A program made the translations under genes and the position numbers. The notes under the pieces are model-generated. The model saw nothing but the letters and a program-made list of their open reading frames with translations, was not told the origin of the DNA and made no database searches. Positions 20,099 through 28,960 of a DNA stretch of 64,000 nt are shown in pieces. Each line of letters opens with the position of its first letter. Position 1 is the first letter of the stretch. This DNA is from Dietzia sp. B32 (GTDB lineage Bacteria; Actinomycetota; Actinomycetes; Mycobacteriales; Mycobacteriaceae), in assembly GCF_024732245.1 (NCBI RefSeq), contig NZ_CP093845.1:124001-188000 (forward strand), given 5' to 3'.

Positions 20099-20276
20099 AA
20101 ACGCCCCTTCACAACCGGTTACTCGATGGGAATCGGGGATCGATGCCGCCTAGTGCAGACACTCGAGCCGTCCGCCTTGCGGTACCGGGCCCGTCCCCGG
20201 CCGGCACGTGGTCCCGGCATTGGCCATTGTAACGAGATTACGGCCGGGGGGTCGCATCCGGCGGGGTTGGTCCGGG

Positions 20277-21122
20277 TCAGACACCGCCGTCTGGTAGGAC
20301 CCCGCCGAGGTCGAGAACTCCCGAATGGCCGGCGGCGTACAGGGCGGCGCCGATGATCCCGGCGTCGTTGAGCCGGACCGCGGCCCGGACCGGGGTGCGG
20401 TTCTCCAGCAGGGGGAACCACTCGTCGGCGGCCTCACTGACGCCGCCGCCCAGGACGAAGGCGCGGGGCCACAGCAGGTCCTCGATCGAGCGAAGGACAT
20501 TGGACACGTGGGGGGCCCAGTCGGCGAAGCTCAACTCGTCGCGGGCGCGGACCGCGGCGGAGGCCAGGTGCTCGGCCTCGTCGAAGCCGCGTCCGGCGAT
20601 GTCCTCCACGATGACGTGTCCGAACTCGGAGTTGGGCAGGAGCCGGCCGTCGAGCAAGAGGGCGGAGCCGATGCCGGTACCGAAGGTCAGCAGGATCACC
20701 AGGCCGTCGACGCCCCCGCCGGCGCCGTAGTGCACCTCGGTCAGCCCGGCGGCGTCGGCGTCGTTGAGCATGAGCACGGTGCGGCCGGGGAGATGGCGGT
20801 CGAAGAGGTCGACCACGTCGCAGCCGATCCACGACCCGTCGATGTTGTGCGCGATCCGCGCCACGCCCTCGTGGATGACGCTCGGCAGCGCGACCCCGAC
20901 CGGTCCGGTCCAGTCGAACTCCTCGACCATCTCGCGGATGGTCCCGGCGATGGCGTCGGGCGTCGCCGGCTGCGGGGTGGCCCGCGTGAGCCGGTCGCCG
21001 ATGAGGTCGCCACGAGTGAGGTCGACGAGTCCGACCTTGATTCCGGTACCCCCCACGTCGACACCGAGGCCCGTCGGGGTGTCCGGGGAGAGGTCGGACG
21101 CGGAGGGCACGGGGTCGGGCAT
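20277..21122 (-). CDS. ppgK: Polyphosphate glucokinase
   Basis: 281 aa ROK-type kinase. The phosphate motif is GLGVDVGGTGIKVGLVDL (about residue 19) and the second is LTFGTGIGSALLLDG with the downstream NSEFGH. Together with the position between suhB and sigA, as in mycobacterial Rv2702, this identifies a glucokinase that uses polyphosphate and/or ATP to make glucose 6-phosphate. The ATG at 21122 has GGAG eight bases upstream; earlier in-frame codons are low-complexity and unlikely to be translated. It is divergent from the inositol monophosphatase gene. Confidence 0.92.
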   Translation of the reverse strand: MPDPVPSASDLSPDTPTGLGVDVGGTGIKVGLVDLTRGDLIGDRLTRATPQPATPDAIAGTIREMVEEFDWTGPVGVALPSVIHEGVARIAHNIDGSWIGCDVVDLFDRHLPGRTVLMLNDADAAGLTEVHYGAGGGVDGLVILLTFGTGIGSALLLDGRLLPNSEFGHVIVEDIAGRGFDEAEHLASAAVRARDELSFADWAPHVSNVLRSIEDLLWPRAFVLGGGVSEAADEWFPLLENRTPVRAAVRLNDAGIIGAALYAAGHSGVLDLGGVLPDGGV

Positions 21123-21292
21123 GGTGGGCTCCAAGGGTGTGGGCCGTGGGCGGGTACGGCGTGGGTCGCCCGTCGTGCCCGGGTCGCCGGGGCACGATGG
21201 GTGTGGTGCGCTCGCCAGCGTATCCGTCGGGTGCACCGCCGGGCGGGTTCATCGCCGGAGCGGACGTGGGATACGACGACGAGGAGGCTCAC

Positions 21293-22168
21293 ATGACGGG
21301 GCGGGGAACAGACGCGGTTGCCGGCCGGACGGGCACGGAGTTCACCGACGAGTTGCGGGCGCTCGCGGAGCGGTTCGCCACGTCCGGCGGCGACGTGGCC
21401 CGGCGGATGCTGGCGGAGTTCGGCCCCTCCGGCCCGGGGTCACGCTCCAAGAGCTCTGCGACCGACCCGGTGACCGTCATCGACACCTCGGTGGAGAGCC
21501 ATCTGCGGGACGAGATCGGGTCCTACCGCCCGGGTGACGGCGTCCTCGGGGAGGAGGGCGGCGAGGATGGCGGTGAGGGTGCCGGTCCGCACGACGGCGA
21601 CGGGGTTCGTTGGGTGGTCGACCCGGTCGACGGGACCGTGAATCTGCTCTACGGCATCCCGTTCACGGCGGTCTCGGTGGCCGCTGAGGTGGACGGGGTC
21701 GTGGTGGCGGGTGCAGTGCACAACATCGTCACCGGTGAGACGTGGTCGGCGGGTCTCGACCGCGGCGCCACCCTGCGGGGGGCCGACGGTACGACGAGAG
21801 CGCTCCGGTCCTCGGGGTGTGGCGACCTGTCGCTGGCCCTGGTGGGTACCGGGTTCGCCTACGACGCCGGTATCCGTGCAGAGCAGGGCCGCGTGGTCGC
21901 AGGGCTCCTGCCGCGGGTGCGGGACATCCGGAGGTGTGGGTCGGCTGCGCTGGACCTGTGCATGGTGGCCTGCGGCCGGTTGGACGCCTATTACGAGCGG
22001 GGTCTGAAGCCGTGGGACCACGCGGCCGGGGCCCTCGTCGCGGCCGAGGCCGGAGCGGTGGTGGCGGTGTCCGACGACATCGAGGTGCCGACGACCGCCG
22101 CGGCGGCCGGCGTGGCGGGGGAGTTCCTCGCGGTTCTCGGCGACCTGTCGGGTGCGGTCAGCAGCTGA
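21293..22168 (+). CDS. suhB: Inositol monophosphatase family protein (SuhB-like)
   Basis: 291 aa. Metal-site motifs are present: the first Asp in DPVTVIDTSVE, GEEGGEDGG (loop with an acidic expansion), WVVDPVDGTVNLLYGIP and the C-terminal LKPWDHAAGALVAAEAGA. It hydrolyses inositol 1-phosphate or related sugar phosphates, supplying inositol for phosphatidylinositol and mannosides in mycolata. In this synteny the Mycobacterium orthologue Rv2701c is called SuhB. The ATG follows GAGGAGG. Its 3' end overlaps cei by 11 bp, tail to tail. Confidence 0.88.
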   Translation: MTGRGTDAVAGRTGTEFTDELRALAERFATSGGDVARRMLAEFGPSGPGSRSKSSATDPVTVIDTSVESHLRDEIGSYRPGDGVLGEEGGEDGGEGAGPHDGDGVRWVVDPVDGTVNLLYGIPFTAVSVAAEVDGVVVAGAVHNIVTGETWSAGLDRGATLRGADGTTRALRSSGCGDLSLALVGTGFAYDAGIRAEQGRVVAGLLPRVRDIRRCGSAALDLCMVACGRLDAYYERGLKPWDHAAGALVAAEAGAVVAVSDDIEVPTTAAAAGVAGEFLAVLGDLSGAVSS

Positions 22169-22796
22169 CCGTCCGCGCCGCGTCGAGTTCGGCCGAGATG
22201 GGTTGACGCCCGACCTTGAGTTCATCGAGTGCCCCCACAGCCGCCGTCGAGTCGGACAGTCGGGAGAAGATCGTGCCCAGCGCCAGATCGACGGTGTCGT
22301 CCTCGCGGCCGTCCGCCACGAGTTGCATGCAGGGCGCCGCGAGCGACAGTGATCGTGCGGCCGCCTGCCCGGCGTCGCCGTAGCGGATCTGACCGTGGCA
22401 CTCGAGGGCCTGCCCGTACACCGGATCGTTCCCGATGGCGTCGTCGCCGGCGGGCTGGAATCCGCGCTCGGCGAGTTGCGCGGCCACGGCGCCGGCCTGA
22501 CCGCTCTGTCCGTTCGCGTTGAGCACGCGGACCCGGGTCTCGTTCAGCAGGGCCGGTTCGATGCCGTCGAGCGCATCCGCGGGCTGGTCACTCAGCCCGG
22601 CCTCCTCTGCCGCGGGAGGCAGGGGGCAGGCCGCGGCCTGCGTCGCGGCATCGCTTCCCCGGAGGGCGAGGGCCCAGACGAGTGCTCCCGCCGCCAGCAC
22701 CACCACCACGAACAGGACGTAGGCGGAGCGCAGTCGGTGTAACCCCCGCGCGGGGGTCGGACTCGGCCTCGCCTGGGTGCTGAGGTGGACGACCAT
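22158..22796 (-). CDS. cei: Envelope integrity protein Cei, LytR_C domain
   Basis: 212 aa. A single membrane anchor (about 26-46, YVLFVVVVLAAGALVWALAL) is followed by an extracytoplasmic LytR_C-type domain (LNETRVRVLNANGQSGQAGAVAAQLAERGF). The position between suhB and DUF4193 matches Mycobacterium Rv2700 (Cei), needed for envelope integrity. Start chosen at 22796 because AGGAAGG precedes it and the upstream extension is unlike a protein. Divergent from DUF4193. Confidence 0.85.
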   Translation of the reverse strand: MVVHLSTQARPSPTPARGLHRLRSAYVLFVVVVLAAGALVWALALRGSDAATQAAACPLPPAAEEAGLSDQPADALDGIEPALLNETRVRVLNANGQSGQAGAVAAQLAERGFQPAGDDAIGNDPVYGQALECHGQIRYGDAGQAAARSLSLAAPCMQLVADGREDDTVDLALGTIFSRLSDSTAAVGALDELKVGRQPISAELDAARTVSC

Positions 22797-22928
22797 GGGG
22801 GCCCTTCCTGCAGGTGAACGGGTCGAGAGCCCCGGCGGGCCCTGCACCACCACTGTAAACGTCGACCGCCCGGCGTCCCGGTCGGCGCACTGGCGGTCAG
22901 GGCGGATGAAAATGCCGATTAATTCCGT

Positions 22929-22934
22929 TACTAT
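22929..22934 (+). promoter_or_regulatory. -10 element upstream of DUF4193 gene
   Basis: TACTAT matches the TANNNT actinobacterial -10 hexamer and lies in an unusually AT-rich stretch about 66 bp before the start codon. It would give a leader of about 60 bases. No clear -35 is seen. Confidence 0.5.
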
Positions 22935-22999
22935 GCGTGCGCTGGTCGCGACACGACCGGTCCGCGCGCCCCCCACACAGACCCGCAGAAATGAGACTC

Positions 23000-23302
23000 A
23001 TGGCAACCGACTACGACGCCCCCCGCCGCACCGAGGCCGACGAGCTCACCGGCGATTCGCTGGAGGAGCTGAAGGCCCGGCGGGCAGAGGGCGCGACCGG
23101 CGAGGTCGACGTCGACGAGACGGACACCGCCGAGTCCTACGAACTGCCGGGCGCCGACCTGTCCGGCGAGGAGCTCACGGTGCGTGTCGTGCCGGAGCAG
23201 GACAACGAGTTCACCTGTGGTGAGTGCTTCCTGGTGCATCACCGCAGCCGTTTCGCCGAGGAGCGGGACGGGATGCCGATCTGCGTGGACTGCGCCGGCT
23301 GA
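23000..23302 (+). CDS. DUF4193 protein (Cys-rich C-terminus)
   Basis: 100 aa. The N-terminal half is acidic; the C-terminus has [19 protein letters not shown] followed by CVDC, a four-cysteine zinc-ribbon-like site. The Mycobacterium orthologue Rv2699c is conserved and of unknown role. The ATG at 23000 lies after a short purine-rich leader with a weak SD. It is transcribed divergently from cei and convergently with DUF3093. Confidence 0.85.
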   Translation: MATDYDAPRRTEADELTGDSLEELKARRAEGATGEVDVDETDTAESYELPGADLSGEELTVRVVPEQDNEFTCGECFLVHHRSRFAEERDGMPICVDCAG

Positions 23303-23336
23303 TCGACCGCCGGCTACTCCGCCGCGGCTCGGCCGG

Positions 23337-23843
23337 TCAGCTGTAGTGGTTGTCCGGAAGCGCCGCTGCGAGGCCTTCGGGGTCCCGCGTGCTGATGAGC
23401 CAGTACGGGGTGGGATCCATCGGGTCGTCGAGGACGACGATCACCATCGTGGGGATGTATCCCCTGTGGACCACGAAGGCCTCGGGGTCGAGCTGCCGCC
23501 CCATCGCGGCCTGCTTGGCGGTGGCGGGCACGACGGCGCTGCGGGCGATGGCGTCGAAGGGCAGGCGGGCGTTGCCCGCATAGAGGGTCCCCCCTCCCTG
23601 GCCGTCGGACTCGACCTCGATCTTCACCCGGCCGACGGAGATGAACAGCCAGGCGAGCAGGACGGGGACCACGACGGCCAGCAGCCACAGCCACCACCGC
23701 GCTCCGATGACGAGCGCCTGGGCGACCACCACGACGGTGATCACGGCGAGGACGACCCACCACCATGCCGGGACCCGGAGGGTTTCCGAGTGAACCGGGC
23801 GCGGAGCGCGATCGGGCGGCGGGCGGAGATCTTCGTCGGTCAC
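23337..23843 (-). CDS. DUF3093 membrane protein
   Basis: 168 aa. Two membrane segments near the N-terminus (about 24-41 and 46-64) precede a small soluble domain ending ...[15 protein letters not shown], the DUF3093 pattern (Rv2698 in Mycobacterium). I used the GTG at 23843, which starts VTDEDLRPP and leaves 54 bp to the divergent dut gene; there is no clear SD, so it may be nearly leaderless. Function unknown. Confidence 0.78.
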   Translation of the reverse strand: MTDEDLRPPPDRAPRPVHSETLRVPAWWWVVLAVITVVVVAQALVIGARWWLWLLAVVVPVLLAWLFISVGRVKIEVESDGQGGGTLYAGNARLPFDAIARSAVVPATAKQAAMGRQLDPEAFVVHRGYIPTMVIVVLDDPMDPTPYWLISTRDPEGLAAALPDNHYS

Positions 23844-23897
23844 GACGTCAAGACTATCGAGCAACCGGGTCGGACCCGGCAGGAGGGCGCGAGCGCC

Positions 23898-24377
23898 ATG
23901 AACAATCCGGACGAGTCCAACGGGACCGGTGGAGTACTTCGGGTACGCCGCCTGGACGGGGGTGTGCCCCTGCCGGTCCGGGCCCATGCGACGGATGCCG
24001 GTGTCGATCTCCACGCCGCGCACGACTGCGAGCTGGCCCCCGGACGACGGGCATTGATGGGGACCGGGATCGCCGTGGCGATCCCCGCGGGCTATGTCGG
24101 CCTGGTCCACCCACGGTCGGGTCTGGCCGCGCGCGCGGGTCTGTCGATCGTCAACGCGCCGGGAACCGTCGACGCCGGGTACCGGGGGGAGATCAAGGTC
24201 AACCTCATCAATCTGGATCCCACCGAACCGGTTCGTATCGGGCGAGGTGACCGCATCGCACAGCTCCTGGTCCAGCGTGTGGAACTGTGGGACGTCGTCG
24301 AGGTCGACGAACTCGACGAGACAGACCGCGGAGACGGTGGCCACGGCTCGACCGGCGGGCATCACCGCCTGCCCTGA
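23898..24377 (+). CDS. dut: dUTP diphosphatase
   Basis: 159 aa trimeric dUTPase. The conserved motifs are in order: [11 protein letters not shown] (1), [14 protein letters not shown] (2), [16 protein letters not shown] (3) and [13 protein letters not shown] (4). Motif 5 at the glycine-rich C-terminus reads [12 protein letters not shown], the arginine/aromatic form being replaced by His. It converts dUTP to dUMP, preventing uracil in DNA. AGGAGGG lies 11 bases before the ATG. The downstream DUF3710, OB-fold and DUF3159 genes follow on the same strand as one operon. Confidence 0.95.
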   Translation: MNNPDESNGTGGVLRVRRLDGGVPLPVRAHATDAGVDLHAAHDCELAPGRRALMGTGIAVAIPAGYVGLVHPRSGLAARAGLSIVNAPGTVDAGYRGEIKVNLINLDPTEPVRIGRGDRIAQLLVQRVELWDVVEVDELDETDRGDGGHGSTGGHHRLP

Positions 24378-24457
24378 CCGGCGTCGACCTCGTTGGGTAG
24401 CGTCGACCCGAGACGGTCCCGTTCGGGGCCGGGTCGCACGGGGAGAGGATTTCCACC

Positions 24458-25303
24458 ATGTTCGGACGAAAGAAGCCGGTGACCGGGGCCCGCGACGCCA
24501 CCACGGCCGCCGAGCAGGAGTCGCAGGCCCCCTCCACGACGGGGCCGCATGACCGCTCGTCCGTCGGTGACGTACCCGGGTACTACACCGCGCTCGGATA
24601 CGGCCACATCGACCTCGGTTCGCTGGTCATCGGCGTCCCCAAGGGGCGGGACCTGAACGTCGCGTTGGATCCCAACGGTCAGCCCGAGTTCCACGTGGTC
24701 ACACAGGTCTCTCGGGTCATCCCGCGCGCGTTCGCCGCGCCCAAATCCGCTGGCCAGTGGCGGACGATGGTGACGGGAATGCGTGAGCAGCTCGAGCAGC
24801 AGGGCGCGGATGTCTCCGTGGAGGACGGGCCGTGGGGACGCGAACTGGTGGCGGTGATGCCGGGTGCCGTCTTCCGCGCGATCGGCGTGGACGGTAACCG
24901 GTGGACCGCCGAGGTGCGGATCATGGCGACCCCCGAACTCGCGGACCAGGCTGCCGACGAGGGGCGTGAAGTGTTCCGGCACCTGCTCATCAACCGCGGG
25001 GACGGGCCCATGCCGGTCCGGGAGCAGCTCCCGCTGACCATCCCGGACGAGATCCAGCAGGCGCTGGCGCAGGCGCAGTCACAACTCGCCGCGCAGCAAC
25101 AGGCACAGGCCTACCAGCAACAGATGGCGGCGGGTCAGCCCGGCCGTACCGGTCAGGCACCGAACCAGCCGCAGCAACCCCAGGCCCCCCAGGCCGCGGA
25201 GAACCCCGGGTCGCAGCCCGCGGCGCCGGACAGTGCCCCCAGGGCCCCACGGAGGGACGGTAGCGCGATGGACCGGCTCCGTGGCGGGGACGACGACCTG
25301 TGA
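24458..25303 (+). CDS. DUF3710 protein
   Basis: 281 aa. The globular part (about 30-195, with YGHIDLGSLVIGVPKG and RAIGVDGNRWTAEVRIMA) is the DUF3710 domain; the remaining 85 residues are Gln/Ala/Pro-rich and probably disordered (QAQSQLAAQQQAQAYQQQ). The ATG is preceded by GGGGAGAGGA. It is syntenic with mycobacterial Rv2696c. Function unknown; the location after dut is conserved. Confidence 0.83.
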   Translation: MFGRKKPVTGARDATTAAEQESQAPSTTGPHDRSSVGDVPGYYTALGYGHIDLGSLVIGVPKGRDLNVALDPNGQPEFHVVTQVSRVIPRAFAAPKSAGQWRTMVTGMREQLEQQGADVSVEDGPWGRELVAVMPGAVFRAIGVDGNRWTAEVRIMATPELADQAADEGREVFRHLLINRGDGPMPVREQLPLTIPDEIQQALAQAQSQLAAQQQAQAYQQQMAAGQPGRTGQAPNQPQQPQAPQAAENPGSQPAAPDSAPRAPRRDGSAMDRLRGGDDDL

Positions 25304-25334
25304 CGACCCCAACGCAGCGAGCAGGAGTCTGACC

Positions 25335-25742
25335 GTGCCGTTCCCCCGGGGACTCAGAGAATTGACCGCCAGGCTCACCGACCCGGTGGAGATCCTGGAC
25401 GCGGCGGATCTCGCCGGGCGCGTGCACCGTACCGGGTGTGCGCACGTGTCGACCGTGTCACGGGGAGACCACGCCACCCTGACCGGGCGCGTCCGCACCG
25501 TTCTGACGTGCGGGGGAGAGGACTTCCTCGGTCTCACCGCCGAGGTCTTCGACGGCACCGGGGCCGTCGAGGTGTGTTGGCTCGGTCGTCGCACCGTTCC
25601 GGGGATCGACACCGGCCGGTTCGTCCGTGTCACCGGCCGGGTCGGCCTCCGACAGGGGCACAAGATCATGTTCAACCCGCGATACGAGCTACTCGAGGGA
25701 CAACCCCGCAGCACCGTGGAGGAATCGCGTGACCGAGCCTGA
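25335..25742 (+). CDS. OB-fold nucleic-acid-binding domain protein
   Basis: 135 aa from the GTG at 25335 (AGGAG eight bases upstream). The central TLTGRVRTVLTCGGEDFLGLTAEVFDGTG and VRVTGRVGLRQGHKIMFNPRYEL are a RecG-wedge-like OB fold; the syntenic Mycobacterium gene is Rv2694c. It probably binds nucleic acid but has no catalytic domain. Its 3' end overlaps the start of DUF3159 by 14 bases. Confidence 0.82.
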   Translation: MPFPRGLRELTARLTDPVEILDAADLAGRVHRTGCAHVSTVSRGDHATLTGRVRTVLTCGGEDFLGLTAEVFDGTGAVEVCWLGRRTVPGIDTGRFVRVTGRVGLRQGHKIMFNPRYELLEGQPRSTVEESRDRA

Positions 25743-26463
25743 GCCGGTGACCTCGCAGACGACGGGCGCGTCCCGTCGCCGGTCTGCATTCGGTGACCCT
25801 GATGCGTCCCTCGTCGAGCAGATGGGCGGGATCCGCGGACTGGTCTACTCGTCGATCCCCATCCTGGCGTTCGTTCCCATCAACGGTGTCTGGGGTCTGA
25901 CCGCGGCCATGTGGGGTGCGATGGGTGTCGCCGTGGCGATGCTCGCGTGGTCGCTGGGGCGTCGTGAGAATCCCCAGCCCGCGATCTCGGGATTCATCGG
26001 TGTGGCCATCTGTGTCTTCATCGCGTGGCGGACAGGGGACGCCAAGGGGTACTTCCTCTACGGGATCATCACCCAGGCCGTGTACGGCGCGGCGTTCGCC
26101 GTCTCCGCACTCGTCCGCTGGCCACTCGTCGGAGTGATCTGGGGGTTTCTCGACGGCAGGGGGATGGCATGGCGTCATATTCCGGCGGCGCGTCGGTGGT
26201 ACACGGTCGCGACGTCGTTCTGGGCCGGTTTGTTCGCGATCCGGGCCGTCCTGCAGTACGCGCTCTATCTCAACGACGAGGTCACCTGGTTGGGAGCCGC
26301 GCGTATCGGAATGGGGTGGCCGTTGGCGCTCGTCGCGTTCCTTGGGACCGTCTGGGCGGTCCGACGTGCGTCCGTGTACGAGAAGGAGGCCCCGGACCGG
26401 GCCGATGCGGCCGGCGGGGCTCCGGCGGCATCCGAGCCCGAGGACGGCACCGCCACGACGTGA
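25729..26463 (+). CDS. DUF3159 integral membrane protein
   Basis: 244 aa with about six hydrophobic segments, starting near residue 35 (GLVYSSIPILAFVPINGVWG). It matches the actinobacterial DUF3159 family (Rv2693c in this synteny). GGAGGA precedes the GTG at 25729. It is the last gene of the dut operon and ends before a strong terminator. No transport or enzymatic role is established. Confidence 0.83.
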   Translation: MTEPEPVTSQTTGASRRRSAFGDPDASLVEQMGGIRGLVYSSIPILAFVPINGVWGLTAAMWGAMGVAVAMLAWSLGRRENPQPAISGFIGVAICVFIAWRTGDAKGYFLYGIITQAVYGAAFAVSALVRWPLVGVIWGFLDGRGMAWRHIPAARRWYTVATSFWAGLFAIRAVLQYALYLNDEVTWLGAARIGMGWPLALVAFLGTVWAVRRASVYEKEAPDRADAAGGAPAASEPEDGTATT

Positions 26464-26484
26464 GACCCACGCACCGCCTCGACA

Positions 26485-26520
26485 CGGAGCCCCGACGACC
26501 AGCAGGTCGTCGGGGCTCCG
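26485..26520. terminator. Hairpin terminator after DUF3159
   Basis: CGGAGCCCCGACGACC and its exact reverse complement are separated by AGCA: a 16-bp perfect stem with a 4-base loop, then TTCTCGT. It lies between convergent genes and may serve both. Confidence 0.85.
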
Positions 26521-26553
26521 TTCTCGTGAGCGGTGGCACGGGCGAGCGCCGGG

Positions 26554-27513
26554 TCAGACCGCGGCGGTCGCCGTCCGGGAGAAGGTGCTCGGCCCGGTGA
26601 TCGCCCGGTAGGCGTAGACCGAGGCGAGCGTGGTGACGGGGATCGCCACGAACAGACCCACGAACAGGGCCAGCGCACCCACTACGAGGATGAGGACGTT
26701 GAGGACGGCGAGCGTGAACAGGTTGCCCCCGTCCGACTTGATCGCGTTGAAACTCGACACGATCGCATCAGTGGCGGTCATGTTGCGATCGACGACGAAG
26801 TACTGCGTCCAGTACAGGAAGAACGCCACCACGAACGCGCCGATGATGAAGCCGATGAGTCCGACGACCGTGGCGATCCCGACGAGGATCGCCGCGACGA
26901 CGAACCATCCGAAGTTGTGGAGCTTGAAGAAGTCGCCGATAGCGGGTTTGTGCCCGTCCACCTCGAGCAGGGCGCCGCGCAGGACGAACGCCTGGAACAG
27001 CAGTCCGACGACGAAGGAGATGATCTGGGCCAGGAACATCACCGCAACCGACTCGGAGTTCGCGAGCTGCCCCGCGATACCGCCGACCACCACGCTCGCC
27101 AGGGTGATGAGAACCCACGGCAGCGGGTTGTTCTTGAACAACTGCCACCCGGCGCTGACGGCGTCGGTCGCGGACACCTTGCCCGTCATGACCGGGCCGC
27201 CGCCCGCACCTCCCTGCCCGTACGCACCGCCGTAGGCGGGGTCGCCGAAGGACTGCTGTCCGTAACCGGGTTGGCCGTAACCCTGCTGACCGTAGCCCTG
27301 CTGACCGTAACCCTGTTGCCCGTATCCCTGGTCTCCGTAGCTCTGCCCGGGGTAGGGCTCCTGACCGTAACCCTGCCCGCGGTAGGGCTCCTGACCGTGC
27401 GCGGAACCGTAGCCGCGGTCCTCGTAGCCCCGGCCCCGGTCCGGCTGACCTGAGCCGGCGTTGTACGGATCGTTCGGGAAGCCGTCCCCTGTCGGGGTAC
27501 CACCGGTAGTCAT
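26554..27513 (-). CDS. Integral membrane protein with N-terminal GYGQ repeats
   Basis: 319 aa. Residues 25-95 are Gly/Tyr/Gln-rich, with GYGQQ repeated four or more times; the rest has four or five membrane segments and an Ala/Val-rich core ([21 protein letters not shown], then [15 protein letters not shown]), resembling the YciC/DUF975-like membrane proteins found in mycobacteria. The ATG at 27513 is preferred over the adjacent GTG because GGAG sits five bases upstream. The low-complexity arm is cytoplasmic or exposed and may mediate condensation or scaffolding; that is inference. Confidence 0.75.
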   Translation of the reverse strand: MTTGGTPTGDGFPNDPYNAGSGQPDRGRGYEDRGYGSAHGQEPYRGQGYGQEPYPGQSYGDQGYGQQGYGQQGYGQQGYGQPGYGQQSFGDPAYGGAYGQGGAGGGPVMTGKVSATDAVSAGWQLFKNNPLPWVLITLASVVVGGIAGQLANSESVAVMFLAQIISFVVGLLFQAFVLRGALLEVDGHKPAIGDFFKLHNFGWFVVAAILVGIATVVGLIGFIIGAFVVAFFLYWTQYFVVDRNMTATDAIVSSFNAIKSDGGNLFTLAVLNVLILVVGALALFVGLFVAIPVTTLASVYAYRAITGPSTFSRTATAAV

Positions 27514-27636
27514 CACATCTCCAGATCGCTAGGTGCGCCGCGGAGGAATTCCCCGGCTCTATGAATGAACCTAGTACCGGGGAGGGGTTTGCGGGAGAGG
27601 CAACTCGCCCGGCTGCCTGCATCGGGAGAGACGCGA

Positions 27637-27667
27637 GGGCCCCGCTGACGGCATGTCAGCGGGGCCC
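27637..27667 (-). terminator. Terminator of the ahpC-ahpD operon
   Basis: GGGCCCCGCTGAC pairs perfectly with GTCAGCGGGGCCC around the loop GGCAT. It lies 24 bp after the ahpD stop codon on the minus strand. Confidence 0.85.
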
Positions 27668-27690
27668 GTGGTCACCGGGGACGGTGGGGG

Positions 27691-28215
27691 TCAGATGTTG
27701 GCGTCGATCTCGACGGCCTGTGCGACGCCGGCGATGGTGCCGGCGATCTTCACCGCCTCCCAGGCCTGCTCCTTGGTGACGCCCTCCTTGCGGATGACGT
27801 CATCGTGAGCGGCGGTGCAGTTCTCGCAGCCGTTGATCGTGGACACGGCCATCGACCAGAGCTCGAAGTCGGCCTTCTCCACGCCCGGGTTGGCGATGAT
27901 GTTCATCCGCAGGCCCATGCGCACCTGGGTGTAGTCATCGCCCAGGAACTCTTTGGCGCGGTAGGCGACGTTGTTCATCGCCATGATCGAGGCGGCGCCG
28001 AGCGCGGCGTTGAACGCCTCATCCGACAGGTGCTGGCGAGCCTCGTCCGCGATCTCGGACAGGACCGTGGCCGAGCGGGTGGCAGCGGCGGTGGCTACGA
28101 ACGTCCCCCAGAGCTGCTGTTCGGACAGCTCGGTCGAACGCGCCAGCGAGCCGAGGTTCAGCTTGAGATCCTTGGCGAACTCGGGGAGTCCGGACTTCAG
28201 GTTCTCGATGCTCAC
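27691..28215 (-). CDS. ahpD: Alkyl hydroperoxide reductase AhpD
   Basis: 174 aa. The redox site is Cys130-x2-Cys133 with His137 ([11 protein letters not shown]), exactly at the positions of Mycobacterium tuberculosis AhpD. AhpD reduces AhpC with electrons relayed from dihydrolipoamide dehydrogenase and a lipoyl carrier. The ATG overlaps the ahpC stop by four bases, so they are translated as a pair, and a terminator follows. Complete and apparently functional. Confidence 0.96.
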   Translation of the reverse strand: MSIENLKSGLPEFAKDLKLNLGSLARSTELSEQQLWGTFVATAAATRSATVLSEIADEARQHLSDEAFNAALGAASIMAMNNVAYRAKEFLGDDYTQVRMGLRMNIIANPGVEKADFELWSMAVSTINGCENCTAAHDDVIRKEGVTKEQAWEAVKIAGTIAGVAQAVEIDANI

Positions 28216-28808
28216 TTAATGCCCTCCTGCAGGACGTCCATCTTGTTGATGTTCTTGGTGGGGTCGTTCTTCTGCCAGTTGCAGGCGCAGACCTCGGACG
28301 ACTGGAGGGCGTCGAGCACGCGGAGGACCTCGTCGACGTTGCGGCCGACCGCGTCCGGGGTGACCGAGACGAACTGGATGACGTTGTCCGGGTCGACGAT
28401 GAAGGTCGCGCGATCGGCGACACCGTCCGCGTTCTCCACGCCGAGAGCGCGGATGAGCTCGTGCTTGATATCCGACAGCAGCGGGAACGGCACGGTCTTG
28501 AGCTCGTCGTTGGTCGCGCGCCAGTTGAAGTGGGCGAACTCGTTGTCGATGGAGCCGCCGAGAATCTGGGTGTCGCGATCCTGGAAGTCCTCGTCGAGCT
28601 TGCCGAACGCGGCGATCTCGGTGGGGCACACGAAGGTGAAGTCCTTCGGGTAGAAGAAGATCACGCGCCACTTGCCCTCGTAGGACTGGTTGGTGATGGT
28701 CTCGAAGTAGTCCTCCGGCTGCTGGGCGTTGACCTCTTGCAGGTCACCGCCCTTGAGCGCGGTGAGTTCGAAGTCGGGGAACTGATCGCCGATGGTGAGA
28801 AGAGCCAT
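28212..28808 (-). CDS. ahpC: Alkyl hydroperoxide reductase AhpC, peroxiredoxin
   Basis: 198 aa typical 2-Cys peroxiredoxin. The peroxidatic Cys61 lies in FTFVCPTE and the resolving Cys174 and Cys176 in SSEVCACNW, the three-cysteine pattern of mycobacterial AhpC. It reduces H2O2, organic peroxides and peroxynitrite. The ATG at 28808 has AGGAGG nine bases upstream; codons upstream of it are not used. It is divergent from oxyR and probably OxyR-controlled. Confidence 0.97.
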   Translation of the reverse strand: MALLTIGDQFPDFELTALKGGDLQEVNAQQPEDYFETITNQSYEGKWRVIFFYPKDFTFVCPTEIAAFGKLDEDFQDRDTQILGGSIDNEFAHFNWRATNDELKTVPFPLLSDIKHELIRALGVENADGVADRATFIVDPDNVIQFVSVTPDAVGRNVDEVLRVLDALQSSEVCACNWQKNDPTKNINKMDVLQEGIK

Positions 28809-28960
28809 GTGATCCTCCTGAGGATGTGCCTGTGTCGGACGGACGAGTCCGACTATGCCGGAGTATTCGTGAGAGGTAAAGCCGATGAGAGGTAGATCAC
28901 TCATAGGATCGGGCGAATAATCGTCGACTTTCTACTATTACTGCGCCTAAACTATTCGGC
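28809..28960. promoter_or_regulatory. ahpC-oxyR divergent promoter region
   Basis: The 152-bp gap is AT-rich. It has a TACTAT -10 candidate for oxyR (28933-28938), a direct repeat TGAGAGGTA at 28870-28878 and 28886-28894 (starts 16 bp apart), and inverted TATTCG (28864) / CGAATA (28914). The spacing suits a LysR-type tetramer but I cannot assign the OxyR box. Confidence 0.5.

Noticed and set aside
27230-27400. CRISPR-like spaced repeats in the GYGQ region
   Set aside because: The repeats are in frame, code GYGQQ units, and have no unique spacers.
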